A stretch of 34,956 bases of DNA from Thermoprotei archaeon (GCA_011043415.1 DQXH01000056.1:1-34956); one strand, 5' to 3'. Shown: positions 1 to 9,713, counted from the first letter of the stretch. Notes: generated by a model not told the origin, from the sequence alone. Numbers and translations: made by a program.

Positions 1-1
1 T

Positions 2-415
2 ATCCTAGAAAATATTGAGAGAAAAGTAGGTATGGAGCTTATAAAGAAGTTCCCTAATATACCGAGGAATCTAGACGAGGTATTTAAAGAGGGTCTAGAG
101 AGTGGAATCACAAAATTATATAATGTAGTAGCTACAGACGGCGGTAATGCAACGCAAATACTCAGGCGTATGGATAATGAAGAGCTAGTTGGTAGGGTAC
201 ATGTAAAACTGGATATCGATGCAATCAAGAAAATTAAATTCAAGGACTTAAGTAAGGATGAGAGGCAGGTTCTAACGTATCTACTGAGGAGTGGAAGGAA
301 AGACTCGATTTACATAAATATCTATAATCTAGCTAGATTATTGAGGAAGACCCCCCTACAAATCCTAGACTCGTTATACTCGCTATCTGATCAAGGTTTA
401 ATAGTATTTAACTGA
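2..415 (+). CDS. cdvB: CdvB-like ESCRT-III protein, C-terminal part (partial, runs off left edge)
   Basis: Open frame continues upstream of the tracked ATG at 32 (ILENIERKVG-MELIKKFPNIP...). P-containing MIM2-like stretch KFPNIPRNLDEVF and C-terminal winged-helix-like end (LSKDERQVLTYLLRSG...LRKTPLQILDSLYSLSDQGLIVFN). Immediately upstream of a MIT-domain AAA ATPase. Confidence 0.65.
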   Translation: MLENIERKVGMELIKKFPNIPRNLDEVFKEGLESGITKLYNVVATDGGNATQILRRMDNEELVGRVHVKLDIDAIKKIKFKDLSKDERQVLTYLLRSGRKDSIYINIYNLARLLRKTPLQILDSLYSLSDQGLIVFN

Positions 416-424
416 GGGTAGGAT

Positions 425-1597
425 ATGTCGTATAATGATGATAAAGTAAGAGATTTAGCAGACATCGCCCTACATTATGCTAAATTAGCGGTTGAAGCAG
501 ATAGGAAGGGTCTAAAGAGTCTTGCAGTTACATATTATAGCAAGGCCGTCGACGCATTAACGGAGTTATTGAATTATGAAGAGTCTCCCACCTTAAGACA
601 ATTATATACTAAGAAGATAAGAGAGTATAGATATCGTATGACCTTCTTAAGGGGTGTTATATCAGGGAAGATCCAGGAGTCTAAACCATATAAAAGTGAT
701 GGTAAGCCAGTTATAGAATATAAGCACGAGGAGCCTATTCTAAAGAAATTTAAATCATCGATAACATGGGATGATATAATAGGTTTAGATCATGTTAAGA
801 AGCTTATAAGGCAAAGTATAGTATATCCAATAAGAAGACCCGATCTATTTCCATTGGGCTGGCCAAGGGGAATCTTATTATACGGGCCGCCGGGATGTGG
901 AAAGACTAGCGTGGCTGCAGCAGTATCAAATGAGATCGATGCGGAGTTTTATCCTATAGATGCCCCGATGATAATGAGTAAGTGGCTTGGAGAGAGTGAA
1001 AAGAAGGTAGCACAGGTATTTTCATTTGTTAAGGAGCGGGCGAGGAATAATATCCCAGTAATTTTATTCATAGATGAAGTAGATTCGTTAATCGGGATAA
1101 GGAGTAATGAAGTCGGAGGGGAGGTTAGGGTTAGAAACCAGTTTCTTAAGGAGATGGATGGGCTGGAGGATAAGGATAATTTTAAGCTCCCCCTATTCGT
1201 AGTGGCTTCTACGAATAAACCTTGGCTTCTTGATTTAGGTTTTATAAGAAGATTCCAGAAACGTATATATATTCCTCCGCCTGACCGTGAAACTAGAAAG
1301 AAGCTATTTAGATATTTTCTAAGTAAAGTAAATGTAAATAGTGATATAGACTATGATTTGTTGGCAGAGTATACTAAGGGATATACCCCAAGTGATATAA
1401 AAGACGTATGTCAGATGGCTATAATCGAGGTTGTATCAGAATTATTTGAAAGCGGACTCGCGAGCGACCCATCTGCAAGACCTAGGCCGATAACTATGGA
1501 CGATCTAGTTAATGCGATCAAGAGGGTGAAACCTAGTATAACGAGTGAGATGCTCATTGTATACAATAACTGGTATAAAAAATTCCGTTCAGAATAG
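425..1597 (+). CDS. cdvC: CdvC / Vps4-like AAA ATPase with N-terminal MIT domain
   Basis: N-terminal MIT-like helices (ADIALHYAKLAVEADRKGLKSLAVTYYSKAVDALTELL), Walker A GPPGCGKTS, Walker B ILFIDEVDSL, Vps4-like C-terminus. Confidence 0.92.
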   Translation: MSYNDDKVRDLADIALHYAKLAVEADRKGLKSLAVTYYSKAVDALTELLNYEESPTLRQLYTKKIREYRYRMTFLRGVISGKIQESKPYKSDGKPVIEYKHEEPILKKFKSSITWDDIIGLDHVKKLIRQSIVYPIRRPDLFPLGWPRGILLYGPPGCGKTSVAAAVSNEIDAEFYPIDAPMIMSKWLGESEKKVAQVFSFVKERARNNIPVILFIDEVDSLIGIRSNEVGGEVRVRNQFLKEMDGLEDKDNFKLPLFVVASTNKPWLLDLGFIRRFQKRIYIPPPDRETRKKLFRYFLSKVNVNSDIDYDLLAEYTKGYTPSDIKDVCQMAIIEVVSELFESGLASDPSARPRPITMDDLVNAIKRVKPSITSEMLIVYNNWYKKFRSE

Positions 1598-2881
1598 TTA
1601 TGGTACGATAGTCTCTGGATCCCGAGGATATAAAACCACTTCTCTAATATTTTCTCTGCCAGTCAGTATCAGCATTAATCTATCTAACCCTAATCCGAAT
1701 CCGGCGTGTGGAGGCATACCATACTTATAATGTCTCAAATGATATTCGAAGGTCTCAGCATTCAACCCCTTTTCAATTATATTCTTCTTAAGCTCTCTAT
1801 ATCTATGTTCTCTGGTCCCGCCTGAAGATAGTTCCAGGTCATTATACATTAGATCAAATGACTCAGATAAGTCTCCTTTACGCATAATATAGAATGGCTT
1901 GAGGCTCCATGGCCAATCTATAATATAATAAAATCCTCCAATCCTCTCAGCTAATATTGATAGCGCCTCGCTATCCAGATCATCCCCCCATCTAATCTCC
2001 TTTCCCTCCTTCTTAATTATCTGGATGGCTTCAGAATATTTAATTGTCTTAATGTCTCCTGGTGCCTGTGGAGGTGTATATTTTAAAATTTCATAGTACT
2101 CCTTCCCTTCTCTAGGGATCCTCTCAAGAAGATATTTTATATAACCTGTTAATACTTCCATTGCACCCTCATAATTTATATAGGCCCCCTCAAAATCCAC
2201 TGAAGTGAACTCCGTTAAGTGTTTCCGGGTATGCGACTTCTCAGCACGATAATATTGTGCAATCTCATAGACCATGCCTAAACCCATAACCATCTCCTCC
2301 TTATATAGCTGGGGGCTCTGTGCGAGGTATGCATCCTTATCAAAGTAATCGACTTTAAATAGGTCGGCTCCACCCTCAGTCGCGGTTGAAATTATTTTAG
2401 GAGTATTAATCTCCGTACATCCAATCTCATTGAAATACTCTCTGCTTAACTTTAATGCAAGCCCCCTCAATTTAAATATAGCATTTACAACAGGGATTCT
2501 CAGGCTTAATGGCCTATATTCAATTAACTTAGGTAGCGAGGCAGGGGTTCTTCCAGTAGGATCTATTGGAAGAGGATGCTCAGCCTCACTAACTATATAG
2601 TATTTATGTGGTATAACCTCTATAGTGTCACCATATTTATTCACTCTACCATAAATACTTACTATACTCTGTCTCCTAGTCGCTAAAGCTAAGTTATAAA
2701 TAGATTTATCCTCTCTCTTGACCGTGATCTGAGTCTTTCCCCAACCATCCCTTATAGTTAGAAATATTATGTTACCGAGTATCCTCTTATCCTCTATCCA
2801 CCCATATATATGTACCTTTCTATCGATATAACCATTAAGTTCACTAAGTCTTATCTTTATATATTCATCCACATAGACCAC
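1598..2881 (-). CDS. aspS: Archaeal-type aspartyl-tRNA synthetase (possibly non-discriminating Asp/Asn)
   Basis: OB-fold N-terminus, class II motifs: FTSVDFEGAY, SGGTREHRY, GMPPHAGFGLGLDRLMLILTG..NIREVVLYPRDPE. Confidence 0.88.
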   Translation of the reverse strand: MVYVDEYIKIRLSELNGYIDRKVHIYGWIEDKRILGNIIFLTIRDGWGKTQITVKREDKSIYNLALATRRQSIVSIYGRVNKYGDTIEVIPHKYYIVSEAEHPLPIDPTGRTPASLPKLIEYRPLSLRIPVVNAIFKLRGLALKLSREYFNEIGCTEINTPKIISTATEGGADLFKVDYFDKDAYLAQSPQLYKEEMVMGLGMVYEIAQYYRAEKSHTRKHLTEFTSVDFEGAYINYEGAMEVLTGYIKYLLERIPREGKEYYEILKYTPPQAPGDIKTIKYSEAIQIIKKEGKEIRWGDDLDSEALSILAERIGGFYYIIDWPWSLKPFYIMRKGDLSESFDLMYNDLELSSGGTREHRYRELKKNIIEKGLNAETFEYHLRHYKYGMPPHAGFGLGLDRLMLILTGRENIREVVLYPRDPETIVP

Positions 2882-3061
2882 CTGATTAAAATATCAATAT
2901 ACCTCTTATCTATATATTACACTATAAACATAGATGTTATATTACATTATCGTTAATTTGATTAAAGTTTATCAACCTCAATAAAAATTTTTTTATAATA
3001 TTATAAACAAAAATTATATAAATGTCTTTTATATACTTTATTTTGTAAGGAGTGGTTTTAT

Positions 3062-3553
3062 ATGGGTAAGAAAGAAGAGTCTGAAGAATTTACTTTTCCC
3101 AGGCCTACTAAGACGACATATAAGCTACTCGAGTTTCTTAGAGAGAATGCCGTAAGTGAATATGTATATCGTGTAGATATAAAGCAGAGTGAGCTCGCTA
3201 AGATGCTCGGGATTACTAGACAGGCATTAAGTATAAAGTTAAAGCCATTTATAAAGGCGGGTATACTACGTACTGGAAGAGGCTTTATCGAAATTACAGA
3301 GAAGGGGATGATGCTTTTAGGTTATATGACGAAGCCTGTATATATTATGGTTAGAGTAGATCCTGAAAATAGGCTTGCTGTATATGATGAGTTAAGGAAG
3401 TTAAAGTATGGGAAGATCTCGCGTGTATCGGGTGACTTTGACCTAATTATCGAGGTTGATGGAGCTAAGGCATCTGAGGTTTTAAACCTGTTAAGTAGGC
3501 TTCCAGGTATTGAAGAGACTAAAACATACTTTACCTTAGAGACTCTCAGGTGA
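3062..3553 (+). CDS. Winged-helix transcriptional regulator with C-terminal Lrp-like ligand-sensing domain
   Basis: HTH (QSELAKMLGITRQALSIKLKPFIKAGIL) followed by beta-alpha-beta (YIMVRVDPENRLAVYDELRKL..ISRVSGDFDLIIEVDG). Confidence 0.7.
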   Translation: MGKKEESEEFTFPRPTKTTYKLLEFLRENAVSEYVYRVDIKQSELAKMLGITRQALSIKLKPFIKAGILRTGRGFIEITEKGMMLLGYMTKPVYIMVRVDPENRLAVYDELRKLKYGKISRVSGDFDLIIEVDGAKASEVLNLLSRLPGIEETKTYFTLETLR

Positions 3554-3641
3554 AGATATAGCTTTCTAATAAATATCTAAATCTAGATTTTTAATATAGT
3601 TATGATAATATACTTGATAATATAAAGAGTGGGGTGTCGGT

Positions 3642-4769
3642 ATGTTTCTACTTGAATACGAGGGTAAGGAGATCTTTAGGAAATATGGTATCCCAATACC
3701 AAAGGGATTCGTGATTGAGAAGGGTAAATCGCTTAGTCTAGATTTAGTTAGAGAGGCTGGGCTTGAATTACCTATCGTCCTTAAAGGGCAGTATTTAATG
3801 GGTGGTAGGGGGAAGGCCGGTGCTGTAAAGATTGTCCGTAGTGAGAGTGAGTTAGATCAGGCTGTAAAGAATATTTTTAGTTTAAGTATTAAGGGTAGCT
3901 ATCCAGAGTATATTTTGGTGGAGGAGTTTGTAGAGCATGAGAAAGAGTTATATCTTAGTGCATTAGTATCTAAGCCGGATAGGGCTGTAACTATTCTAGC
4001 GTCTCCCTATGGTGGGGTTGATGTGGAGGAATTAGCTAGGCGTGAAGGGGCTCTATTGAAACTCGATGTGGATCCGAGTATAGGTGTTTCAAATCACCAT
4101 CTAAGGCTTATATCCAAATTTCTAGTAGGTAAATTTGATAAGCCTCTTATGGAGCTTATAAGAAGCTTATATAATGCTGTGATTAATGATGATCTGCTAC
4201 TAGCAGAGATAAATCCTCTGGCCATGTTAGATGGAGAGTATAAGGCATTGGATTCTAAGGTCATCGTCGATGATAACTCAATATTTAGAAGGGATCTCGA
4301 GAAGTTTTATGAATATAAAAAGTTCCTGACTTGGGGTGAGAAGATGGCTAGGGAATACGGTTTTTCATACGTGCCTCTAGGCGGTGATATAGGTATAATC
4401 GGTAATGGAGCGGGATTAACTATGGCTACATTAGATCTGGTAGCATACTATGGTGCTAAGCCTGCTAACTTCCTTGATGTAGGAGGCGGCGCCTCGGCTG
4501 AGAGGATTGAGAAGGCTCTAGAGGTACTTGTTAAGGAGATTAAACCTAAGAAGATCTTTATAAATATATTTGCAGGGATTACAAGATGCGATGAGGTTGC
4601 GAAGGGTATTGTAGCTGCAGTGGATAATCTTAATCTACCTAAGGAGATGTTCGTGATTAGATTAACTGGGACTCTAGAGGATGTTGGTAAGAAGATTTTA
4701 GAGGAGAGGGGGTTTAAAGTGTATATTGATATGGATGAAGCTGCTATGGAGGTGGCTAAAAATGTCTAG
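3642..4769 (+). CDS. sucC: Succinyl-CoA synthetase (ADP-forming) beta subunit
   Basis: MFLLEYEGKEIFRKYGIPIPKG ATP-grasp start; AEINPLAML; GNGAGLTMATLDLV; LDVGGGAS; NIFAGITRCDEVAKG. Confidence 0.95.
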   Translation: MFLLEYEGKEIFRKYGIPIPKGFVIEKGKSLSLDLVREAGLELPIVLKGQYLMGGRGKAGAVKIVRSESELDQAVKNIFSLSIKGSYPEYILVEEFVEHEKELYLSALVSKPDRAVTILASPYGGVDVEELARREGALLKLDVDPSIGVSNHHLRLISKFLVGKFDKPLMELIRSLYNAVINDDLLLAEINPLAMLDGEYKALDSKVIVDDNSIFRRDLEKFYEYKKFLTWGEKMAREYGFSYVPLGGDIGIIGNGAGLTMATLDLVAYYGAKPANFLDVGGGASAERIEKALEVLVKEIKPKKIFINIFAGITRCDEVAKGIVAAVDNLNLPKEMFVIRLTGTLEDVGKKILEERGFKVYIDMDEAAMEVAKNV

Positions 4770-5655
4770 TGGAAGGGGGATAAAAGGATTTGTTGGAGAT
4801 GAATTAAAGTTACTGGTCCAGGGTATTACAGGTAGGCAGGGGTCTTTCCATACTGAGCAGATGCTTAAATATGGTACTGAGATAGTTGCTGGGGTAACGC
4901 CCGGTAAAGGTGGGATGGAGGTACATGGTGTTCCGGTATATGATACTGTGTATGAGGCTGTAAAGGAGACTGGTGCAAATGCATCTATAATATTTGTCCC
5001 AGCTCCATATGCTTATGACGCGGCTCTAGAGGCTATTGAAGCTAGGTTAAGCCCTATTGTGATAATAACGGAGGGTATTCCAGCCCATGACACGCTTAAG
5101 ATAGTTAATATAGCGAGGAAGTATAATATAAGGATCGTCGGTCCAAATACACCTGGATTTATAATACCTGGCTATACTAAAGTCGGTATAATGCCGAATC
5201 AATACTTTAAGCCGGGTCCAGTATCTATAGTATCAAGGAGCGGAACTCTAACGTATGAGATTTCATGGAGTATATTAAAGCAGGGTATTGGGCAGAGGCT
5301 CGTACTTGGGTGTGGTGGAGACTATGTAATAGGGACGAACTTTATAGATGCCCTGGAGTTTTTGAGGGATGATAAGCAGACTGAGGTGATAGTTGTAGTA
5401 GGTGAGATAGGCGGGGATGACGAGGAGAGGATGGCTAGATACTATATGGAGACTAATTATCCAAAGCCTGTAATTGGATATGTGGCTGGAAAGACTGCTC
5501 CTGAAGGTAAGAGGATGGGGCATGCAGGTGCAATCATCTCTGGTGGGACTGGAACGGCAGAAAGTAAAATAAAAAGTTTTAAGGAAGCAGGTATTGAAGT
5601 TGCATATAGGCCATCTGAAGTAGCTGAAATAGTTAGGAGGTTATTAAGGAGATGA
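4762..5655 (+). CDS. sucD: Succinyl-CoA synthetase alpha subunit; ATG at 4762 preferred over the tracked 4726 start
   Basis: VQGITGRQGSFHTEQMLKYGT, VTPGKGG, GPNTPG, SRSGTLTYE, GHAGAIISGGTGTAESKI. Overlaps sucC by 8 nt. Confidence 0.95.
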   Translation: MSSGRGIKGFVGDELKLLVQGITGRQGSFHTEQMLKYGTEIVAGVTPGKGGMEVHGVPVYDTVYEAVKETGANASIIFVPAPYAYDAALEAIEARLSPIVIITEGIPAHDTLKIVNIARKYNIRIVGPNTPGFIIPGYTKVGIMPNQYFKPGPVSIVSRSGTLTYEISWSILKQGIGQRLVLGCGGDYVIGTNFIDALEFLRDDKQTEVIVVVGEIGGDDEERMARYYMETNYPKPVIGYVAGKTAPEGKRMGHAGAIISGGTGTAESKIKSFKEAGIEVAYRPSEVAEIVRRLLRR

Positions 5656-5822
5656 GTGAAGAAGCCGTCATAGATAAGAAGGCATTGGCACAGAAATATA
5701 GATTATACTATAAAATATGTAGGAATTGTGGGGCTAGGAACCCTCCTACAGCAGTAAAATGTAGGTGGTGTAAAAGTAAGAATTTAAGGTGGAAGAAGAG
5801 GACTCTAGGTATTAAGAAGTAA
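5652..5822 (+). CDS. rpl40e: 50S ribosomal protein L40e (56 aa, absent from the supplied ORF track)
   Basis: Hand translation: MSEEAVIDKKALAQKYRLYYKICRNCGARNPPTAVKCRWCKSKNLRWKKRTLGIKK, with CxxC...CxxC zinc motif and LRxKxRxLGxKK tail. Overlaps the sucD stop (ATGA). Confidence 0.95.
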   Translation: MSEEAVIDKKALAQKYRLYYKICRNCGARNPPTAVKCRWCKSKNLRWKKRTLGIKK

Positions 5823-5909
5823 GTGTAAGTAACGGTCTTCTCAGATTTAGGTAGAAGTTGAGAAAAGAGGAATAAATAGAGATTTTTAATTAGATAGGGT
5901 CTAGATAAG

Positions 5910-6643
5910 ATGGATGACTATGATCCCTGGGCCGAGGTCTATGACTTGTTATATGGAGACTATAGAGATGATATTGAGTTCTATAAGAATGAGGCTAAGA
6001 AGATAGATGGGAAGCTGCTTGAAATAGGCTGTGGAACTGGAAGGGTTTATCTAGAGCTACTGAAGGAGGGCATAGATATATATAGAATAGATAGCTCATA
6101 TAAAATGCTGGAGAAACTTAGGGAGAAAGCTAGGAAGCCGAATCTAATACCGAAGGTTTATCAAGCGGATATGAGGAATTTTAAGCTTGAGCAGAGCTTC
6201 AAGTTAATAATAACTTTCAGAATGTTTCTACATAATCTAACAATAGAAGATCAATTAAGTGCATTAAAATGCTGTAAGGAGCACTTAACTAGAAATGGGA
6301 AACTAATTTTAAATTTCTTTAATCCGAATCCGGAGAAAATCGTTGAGTATATAAAAATAAGGAAAAGATAGAAATATTAAAATATGGCGGCGAAGAGTAT
6401 AAACTAATTGAAAGACCGAAGTTTATAGATGAGGTCGACCAAATAATTGAAGTTGACTACAAGTTGATGAAAGAAGATAACATTATCTTGGAAGGAAAAA
6501 TATAACTGAAATATATTTACAAGAGAGAGTTTGAGTTATTATTGAAACCAGCTGGTTTCAAACGATGGAGGGTATATGGAGGTTTCAGTCACGAACCATT
6601 AAAATCATATAGACAGGAATTAGTTTGGATAGTTGAAAAGTAA
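5910..6643 (+). pseudogene. Class I SAM-dependent methyltransferase, disrupted by a frameshift and a nonsense codon
   Basis: N-terminal half intact (DPWAEVYDLLYGDY...KLLEIGCGTGRVYLELL). The frame shifts near the A-tract at 6353-6357. Continuation IKNKEKIEILKYGGEEYKLIERPKFIDEVDQIIEVDYKLMKEDNIILEGKI*LKYIYKREFELLLKPAGFKRWRVYGGFSHEPLKSYRQELVWIVEK* reads in the next frame with an in-frame TAA at 6503-6505. Confidence 0.8.
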
Positions 6644-6698
6644 AAATATTTTGAGGGATAAACCCGGAATTTCAGCTTATCTACCAAAGTTTTTATAG

Positions 6699-6771
6699 TG
6701 GGCCCGCCAGGATTTGAACCTGGGGCCTCCCGCGTGTGAGGCGGGCGTCATAACCTCTAGACCACGGGCCC
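6699..6771 (-). tRNA. tRNA-Val (anticodon CAC)
   Basis: Reverse complement GGGCCCGTGGTCTAGAGGTTATGACGCCCGCCTCACACGCGGGAGGCCCCAGGTTCAAATCCTGGCGGGCCCA folds as a cloverleaf; anticodon arm CCCGC-CTCACAC-GCGGG, T-arm with GGTTCAAATCC. No intron. Confidence 0.95.
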
Positions 6772-6843
6772 ATATCGATTATAGTATATTCTCTAATTTT
6801 TCTTTATATTTTTAAGTATTATTTTAAATACTCTATTACTATC

Positions 6844-7413
6844 ATGATAGTTGCTGTTACTGGTACACCGGGTGTAGGTAAAACTACTTTGAGTAAAATA
6901 ATTTCGGATGATTTTAAGTTGAAGTATATTGATTTTGAAGGTTTTCTAATTGAAAATAAACTTTATATTGAGTATGATGAGTCTTCTGGTAGTTATGTTA
7001 TAGACATTGATAGAGCGAGAGATTACTTTAACTCTTTTTCATTTGAAGACGCGGTTTTAGATGGTCATAACATAATACTAATCTATCCATGTGAGAGGAT
7101 AGATTATATAATTCTACTGAGGTGTTCACCATATGTATTGTATGACCGGATGAAAAGGAAGGGGTATGCAGATAATAAGATTATAGAGAATATACAGGCG
7201 GAGATACTTGATATAATAGCGAGTGATGTATATGGCAATTGTGAAGTGAGGAAGGTTATGGAGGTTGATGTGAGTGAAGGGGTCGATAGAAAATATACTC
7301 TTATTAAGAAATTTCTAAAGGGGGGTTTTCCAGAGGGGTATAGAGAAAGGGTTGATTGGTTGTCTTTAGTAGCTGATAAAGGTGATTTAAATAGATTTAT
7401 GAGGCCTTTATGA
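6844..7413 (+). CDS. AK6/Fap7-like archaeal adenylate kinase / P-loop nucleotide kinase
   Basis: MIVAVTGTPGVGKTTLSKII, YVIDIDRARDYF, LDGH, LRCSPYVLYDRMKRKGY, ENIQAEILDIIASDVYG. Confidence 0.82.
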   Translation: MIVAVTGTPGVGKTTLSKIISDDFKLKYIDFEGFLIENKLYIEYDESSGSYVIDIDRARDYFNSFSFEDAVLDGHNIILIYPCERIDYIILLRCSPYVLYDRMKRKGYADNKIIENIQAEILDIIASDVYGNCEVRKVMEVDVSEGVDRKYTLIKKFLKGGFPEGYRERVDWLSLVADKGDLNRFMRPL

Positions 7414-8947
7414 TAGGCTTGACTTTAATTGGAAATGGTAGTGGGTTTACAGTATCTCTTATAATTGCTTCTCCAATATCTAGTTGTTTCATATATTCAA
7501 TTTGATCATGTGTAAGAGATATTATATTCGATATTACTCTAATATCTTCGTAGCCCGATAGTCTATGTATAATTAAGAACCCAGAGTTTTTGATTATATC
7601 TTTGGTTAACTGGCTAGGGAATTGGGATACGATAAAAACGGATTCCCCGAATTTTCTCAATTCATTAACGAGCTTCTCACCTATATTAGGCGGGTCGTAG
7701 TCTCTTCTCGGTGGAAGAATATATTTAGCTTCCTCAATTACAGTCACGTGGTTAAAGTTCTTCTTACCCTTGATAAGTTGATGGTCGTATATCGTCTTCA
7801 AAATTATATAAATAAATATTTTCCTTATGAGTACCTCTCTAATATCTCCAACCTGGATAATTACATTTTTATTCATTAAATCCCTCGGGTTGAAGGTATC
7901 CTCGTTGCTGAAGATCCTGCTAGCCTGACCTTCTACAAGCTGCTTTAACCTCCTTAATAATGCCATCTTAGTCTCATTCTCACTATATGACTTGATCGGG
8001 TATTCTTCAAGTATCTTTACTAATGCAGGTAGATTAGGTTCGGGTTCTCCAGTCAACCTATATCCTGAGAAAGTTGATTCAAGTACCATTTTAAAATAAT
8101 ATGCCTGAGGATGTGTAAAACCATATACCTCACTGAATATATCTGATATCATAGATATATGCTCCTCCTCATCTATATCCGACCAGATCTTAAGTGGATT
8201 CAATGAAACTTGGTCGCGACCTATTCTAAGTACTCGCTCATAATTATTAAGTAGCTTGTCATATTCATTATGTATATCTATCACCATATACTTAATCTGG
8301 GGAGGTAGCTGATTTAATATCGTAGCGATTGTAGTGGTTTTACCCGTTCCCGTTGTTCCAATGCATGTAAGATGCCTACTTAACATCCCTAATCTAACTC
8401 TATATATTTCATTAGTATCTATCACCCTACCTAGAATTATATCTCCCTCTGTAGCCTCGGATAAAACTGGTAACTTAAATATACTTCGTGGTTTAATACC
8501 CTGACTGTAGTTATCTTCTATGATGAAAAAATGTGGATTAGGGTTTTGGCTTCCTACCTTCCCCCATAAATATAATTTCCTTAGCTCGGATCCTGTTAAA
8601 GGATGTAGCTGGTAATTTGGATATATTGCCTTAAATGTATTCTCTACTATAAATAGGTTTCTCCTCATCTCATCGAGTTCTCTACCTATCGTCAACACAG
8701 TTAATATAGTCCTCCCATTCAAACCATAATAAGTCATTTGAAATGGGATGCCCATCCTGTTCAGTGCATTAACTAAGTTTTGAAACGACCTATAATTTAG
8801 ATATGCATTTAACTTCTTATCGTCGTCGTATATTGGGATCGCCTGGATCCTATATCCACCTATCCAGAGTTTATCATTAATCAATATACCATCATTAGCG
8901 GCCTCTAACTTATTAATGACTTTTCTTCTAAATCTTATTCTCAGCAT
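7397..8947 (-). CDS. HerA/VirB4/FtsK-superfamily DNA-translocase-like ATPase
   Basis: Walker A CIGTTGTGKTTTIATIL, Walker B YMVIDIHNEYDKL, late motifs HVTVIEEAKYILPP, FIVSQFPSQLTKDIIKNSGFLIIHRL. First gene 5' of a pilin/secretion gene set on the same strand as judged by map order. Confidence 0.8.
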   Translation of the reverse strand: MLRIRFRRKVINKLEAANDGILINDKLWIGGYRIQAIPIYDDDKKLNAYLNYRSFQNLVNALNRMGIPFQMTYYGLNGRTILTVLTIGRELDEMRRNLFIVENTFKAIYPNYQLHPLTGSELRKLYLWGKVGSQNPNPHFFIIEDNYSQGIKPRSIFKLPVLSEATEGDIILGRVIDTNEIYRVRLGMLSRHLTCIGTTGTGKTTTIATILNQLPPQIKYMVIDIHNEYDKLLNNYERVLRIGRDQVSLNPLKIWSDIDEEEHISMISDIFSEVYGFTHPQAYYFKMVLESTFSGYRLTGEPEPNLPALVKILEEYPIKSYSENETKMALLRRLKQLVEGQASRIFSNEDTFNPRDLMNKNVIIQVGDIREVLIRKIFIYIILKTIYDHQLIKGKKNFNHVTVIEEAKYILPPRRDYDPPNIGEKLVNELRKFGESVFIVSQFPSQLTKDIIKNSGFLIIHRLSGYEDIRVISNIISLTHDQIEYMKQLDIGEAIIRDTVNPLPFPIKVKPIIKAS

Positions 8948-8963
8948 ATATTTACACCGGTTG

Positions 8964-9146
8964 CTAGTCTGGAAGGAAGTAAAACATGGTCTTATATAGC
9001 CAGTTTAAACCCTCCCATATTTTATCTATGAACTCGTTTATTCTATCCTGAATCTGTCCAAGAGCTGCTATACTTAATCCTATAGCTATAAAAGCCACAA
9101 GTATCAATAAAGCCTCTTCCAATATTTGAACACCTTTCCTCTTCAT
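8964..9146 (-). CDS. 60-aa single-TM pilin-like protein with class III (prepilin) signal
   Basis: MKRKGVQILEEALLILVAFIAIGLSIAALGQIQDRINEF...: basic n-region, KG cleavage-like site, Glu at +6/+7, long hydrophobic helix. Confidence 0.65.
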   Translation of the reverse strand: MKRKGVQILEEALLILVAFIAIGLSIAALGQIQDRINEFIDKIWEGLNWLYKTMFYFLPD

Positions 9147-9188
9147 TCCATAAAATATCCGTTGTCTAAAAGTTTTTAAATACCCCCA

Positions 9189-9713
9189 TTAAATCGAGAC
9201 TATGCCTAACATCAATTTGATCAGGATATAAGAGAATAGTAAATACAATAGAGTTTTCAATACTATCCTCTTTAATGACATTCTTTCTATGCAGAAATAT
9301 GAATAAATATACTCATATAGTAATAATGTATTAATTGAGAAGATGACTACAATTATTATATCATAATTAGGTAGGATGAAGAAGCTGATTCTATCAAGAA
9401 ATTTTTGGAGCACGTATAATACTGAGGTTAAAATAGATAGTACGGCGATGAATACATATGAAACTATCTTTAATTTCATCCTGATTAGATTGACGTGTGT
9501 TTTTAGGGTTGATATCGCCTTTTTAATCTTCTTCTTATGATTTAGATAGGATATAAGTATATCTTTATCATAGTTCCGTAGAATATCCTCACTTATATCT
9601 ACTTCAATGTTTTTAATATATCTCCTTAAACTACTATAGTCACCTTCATAATATAATGCCCTCCCAATAGAATATCCCTCTATAACCCTATCTATTATTC
9701 TCTCTTCATCCAT
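9189..9713 (-). CDS. Membrane protein, candidate second half of a split type II/IV secretion platform protein (GspF/TadC-like)
   Basis: Soluble N-terminal helical region followed by multiple hydrophobic segments; overlaps the adjacent membrane ORF by 19 nt and lies next to a secretion ATPase. Confidence 0.5.
   Translation of the reverse strand: MDEERIIDRVIEGYSIGRALYYEGDYSSLRRYIKNIEVDISEDILRNYDKDILISYLNHKKKIKKAISTLKTHVNLIRMKLKIVSYVFIAVLSILTSVLYVLQKFLDRISFFILPNYDIIIVVIFSINTLLLYEYIYSYFCIERMSLKRIVLKTLLYLLFSYILIKLMLGIVSI

Noticed and set aside
1545-1730. 61-aa plus-strand ORF spanning the cdvC/aspS junction
   Set aside because: Overlaps two confident genes in other frames; no independent support.
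5275-5523. 82-aa minus-strand ORF inside sucD
   Set aside because: Antisense to a strongly conserved sucD reading frame; no family signature. Shadow ORF.
5837-5863. Inverted repeat TTCTCA...TGAGAA after rpl40e as a hairpin terminator
   Set aside because: Only a 6-bp stem with a long loop and no U-rich tract; archaeal termination does not depend on such hairpins.
5652-6843. Integrative element attachment site at tRNA-Val
   Set aside because: No duplicated tRNA 3' end or integrase was found nearby; kept only as a weak hypothesis in the pseudogene finding.
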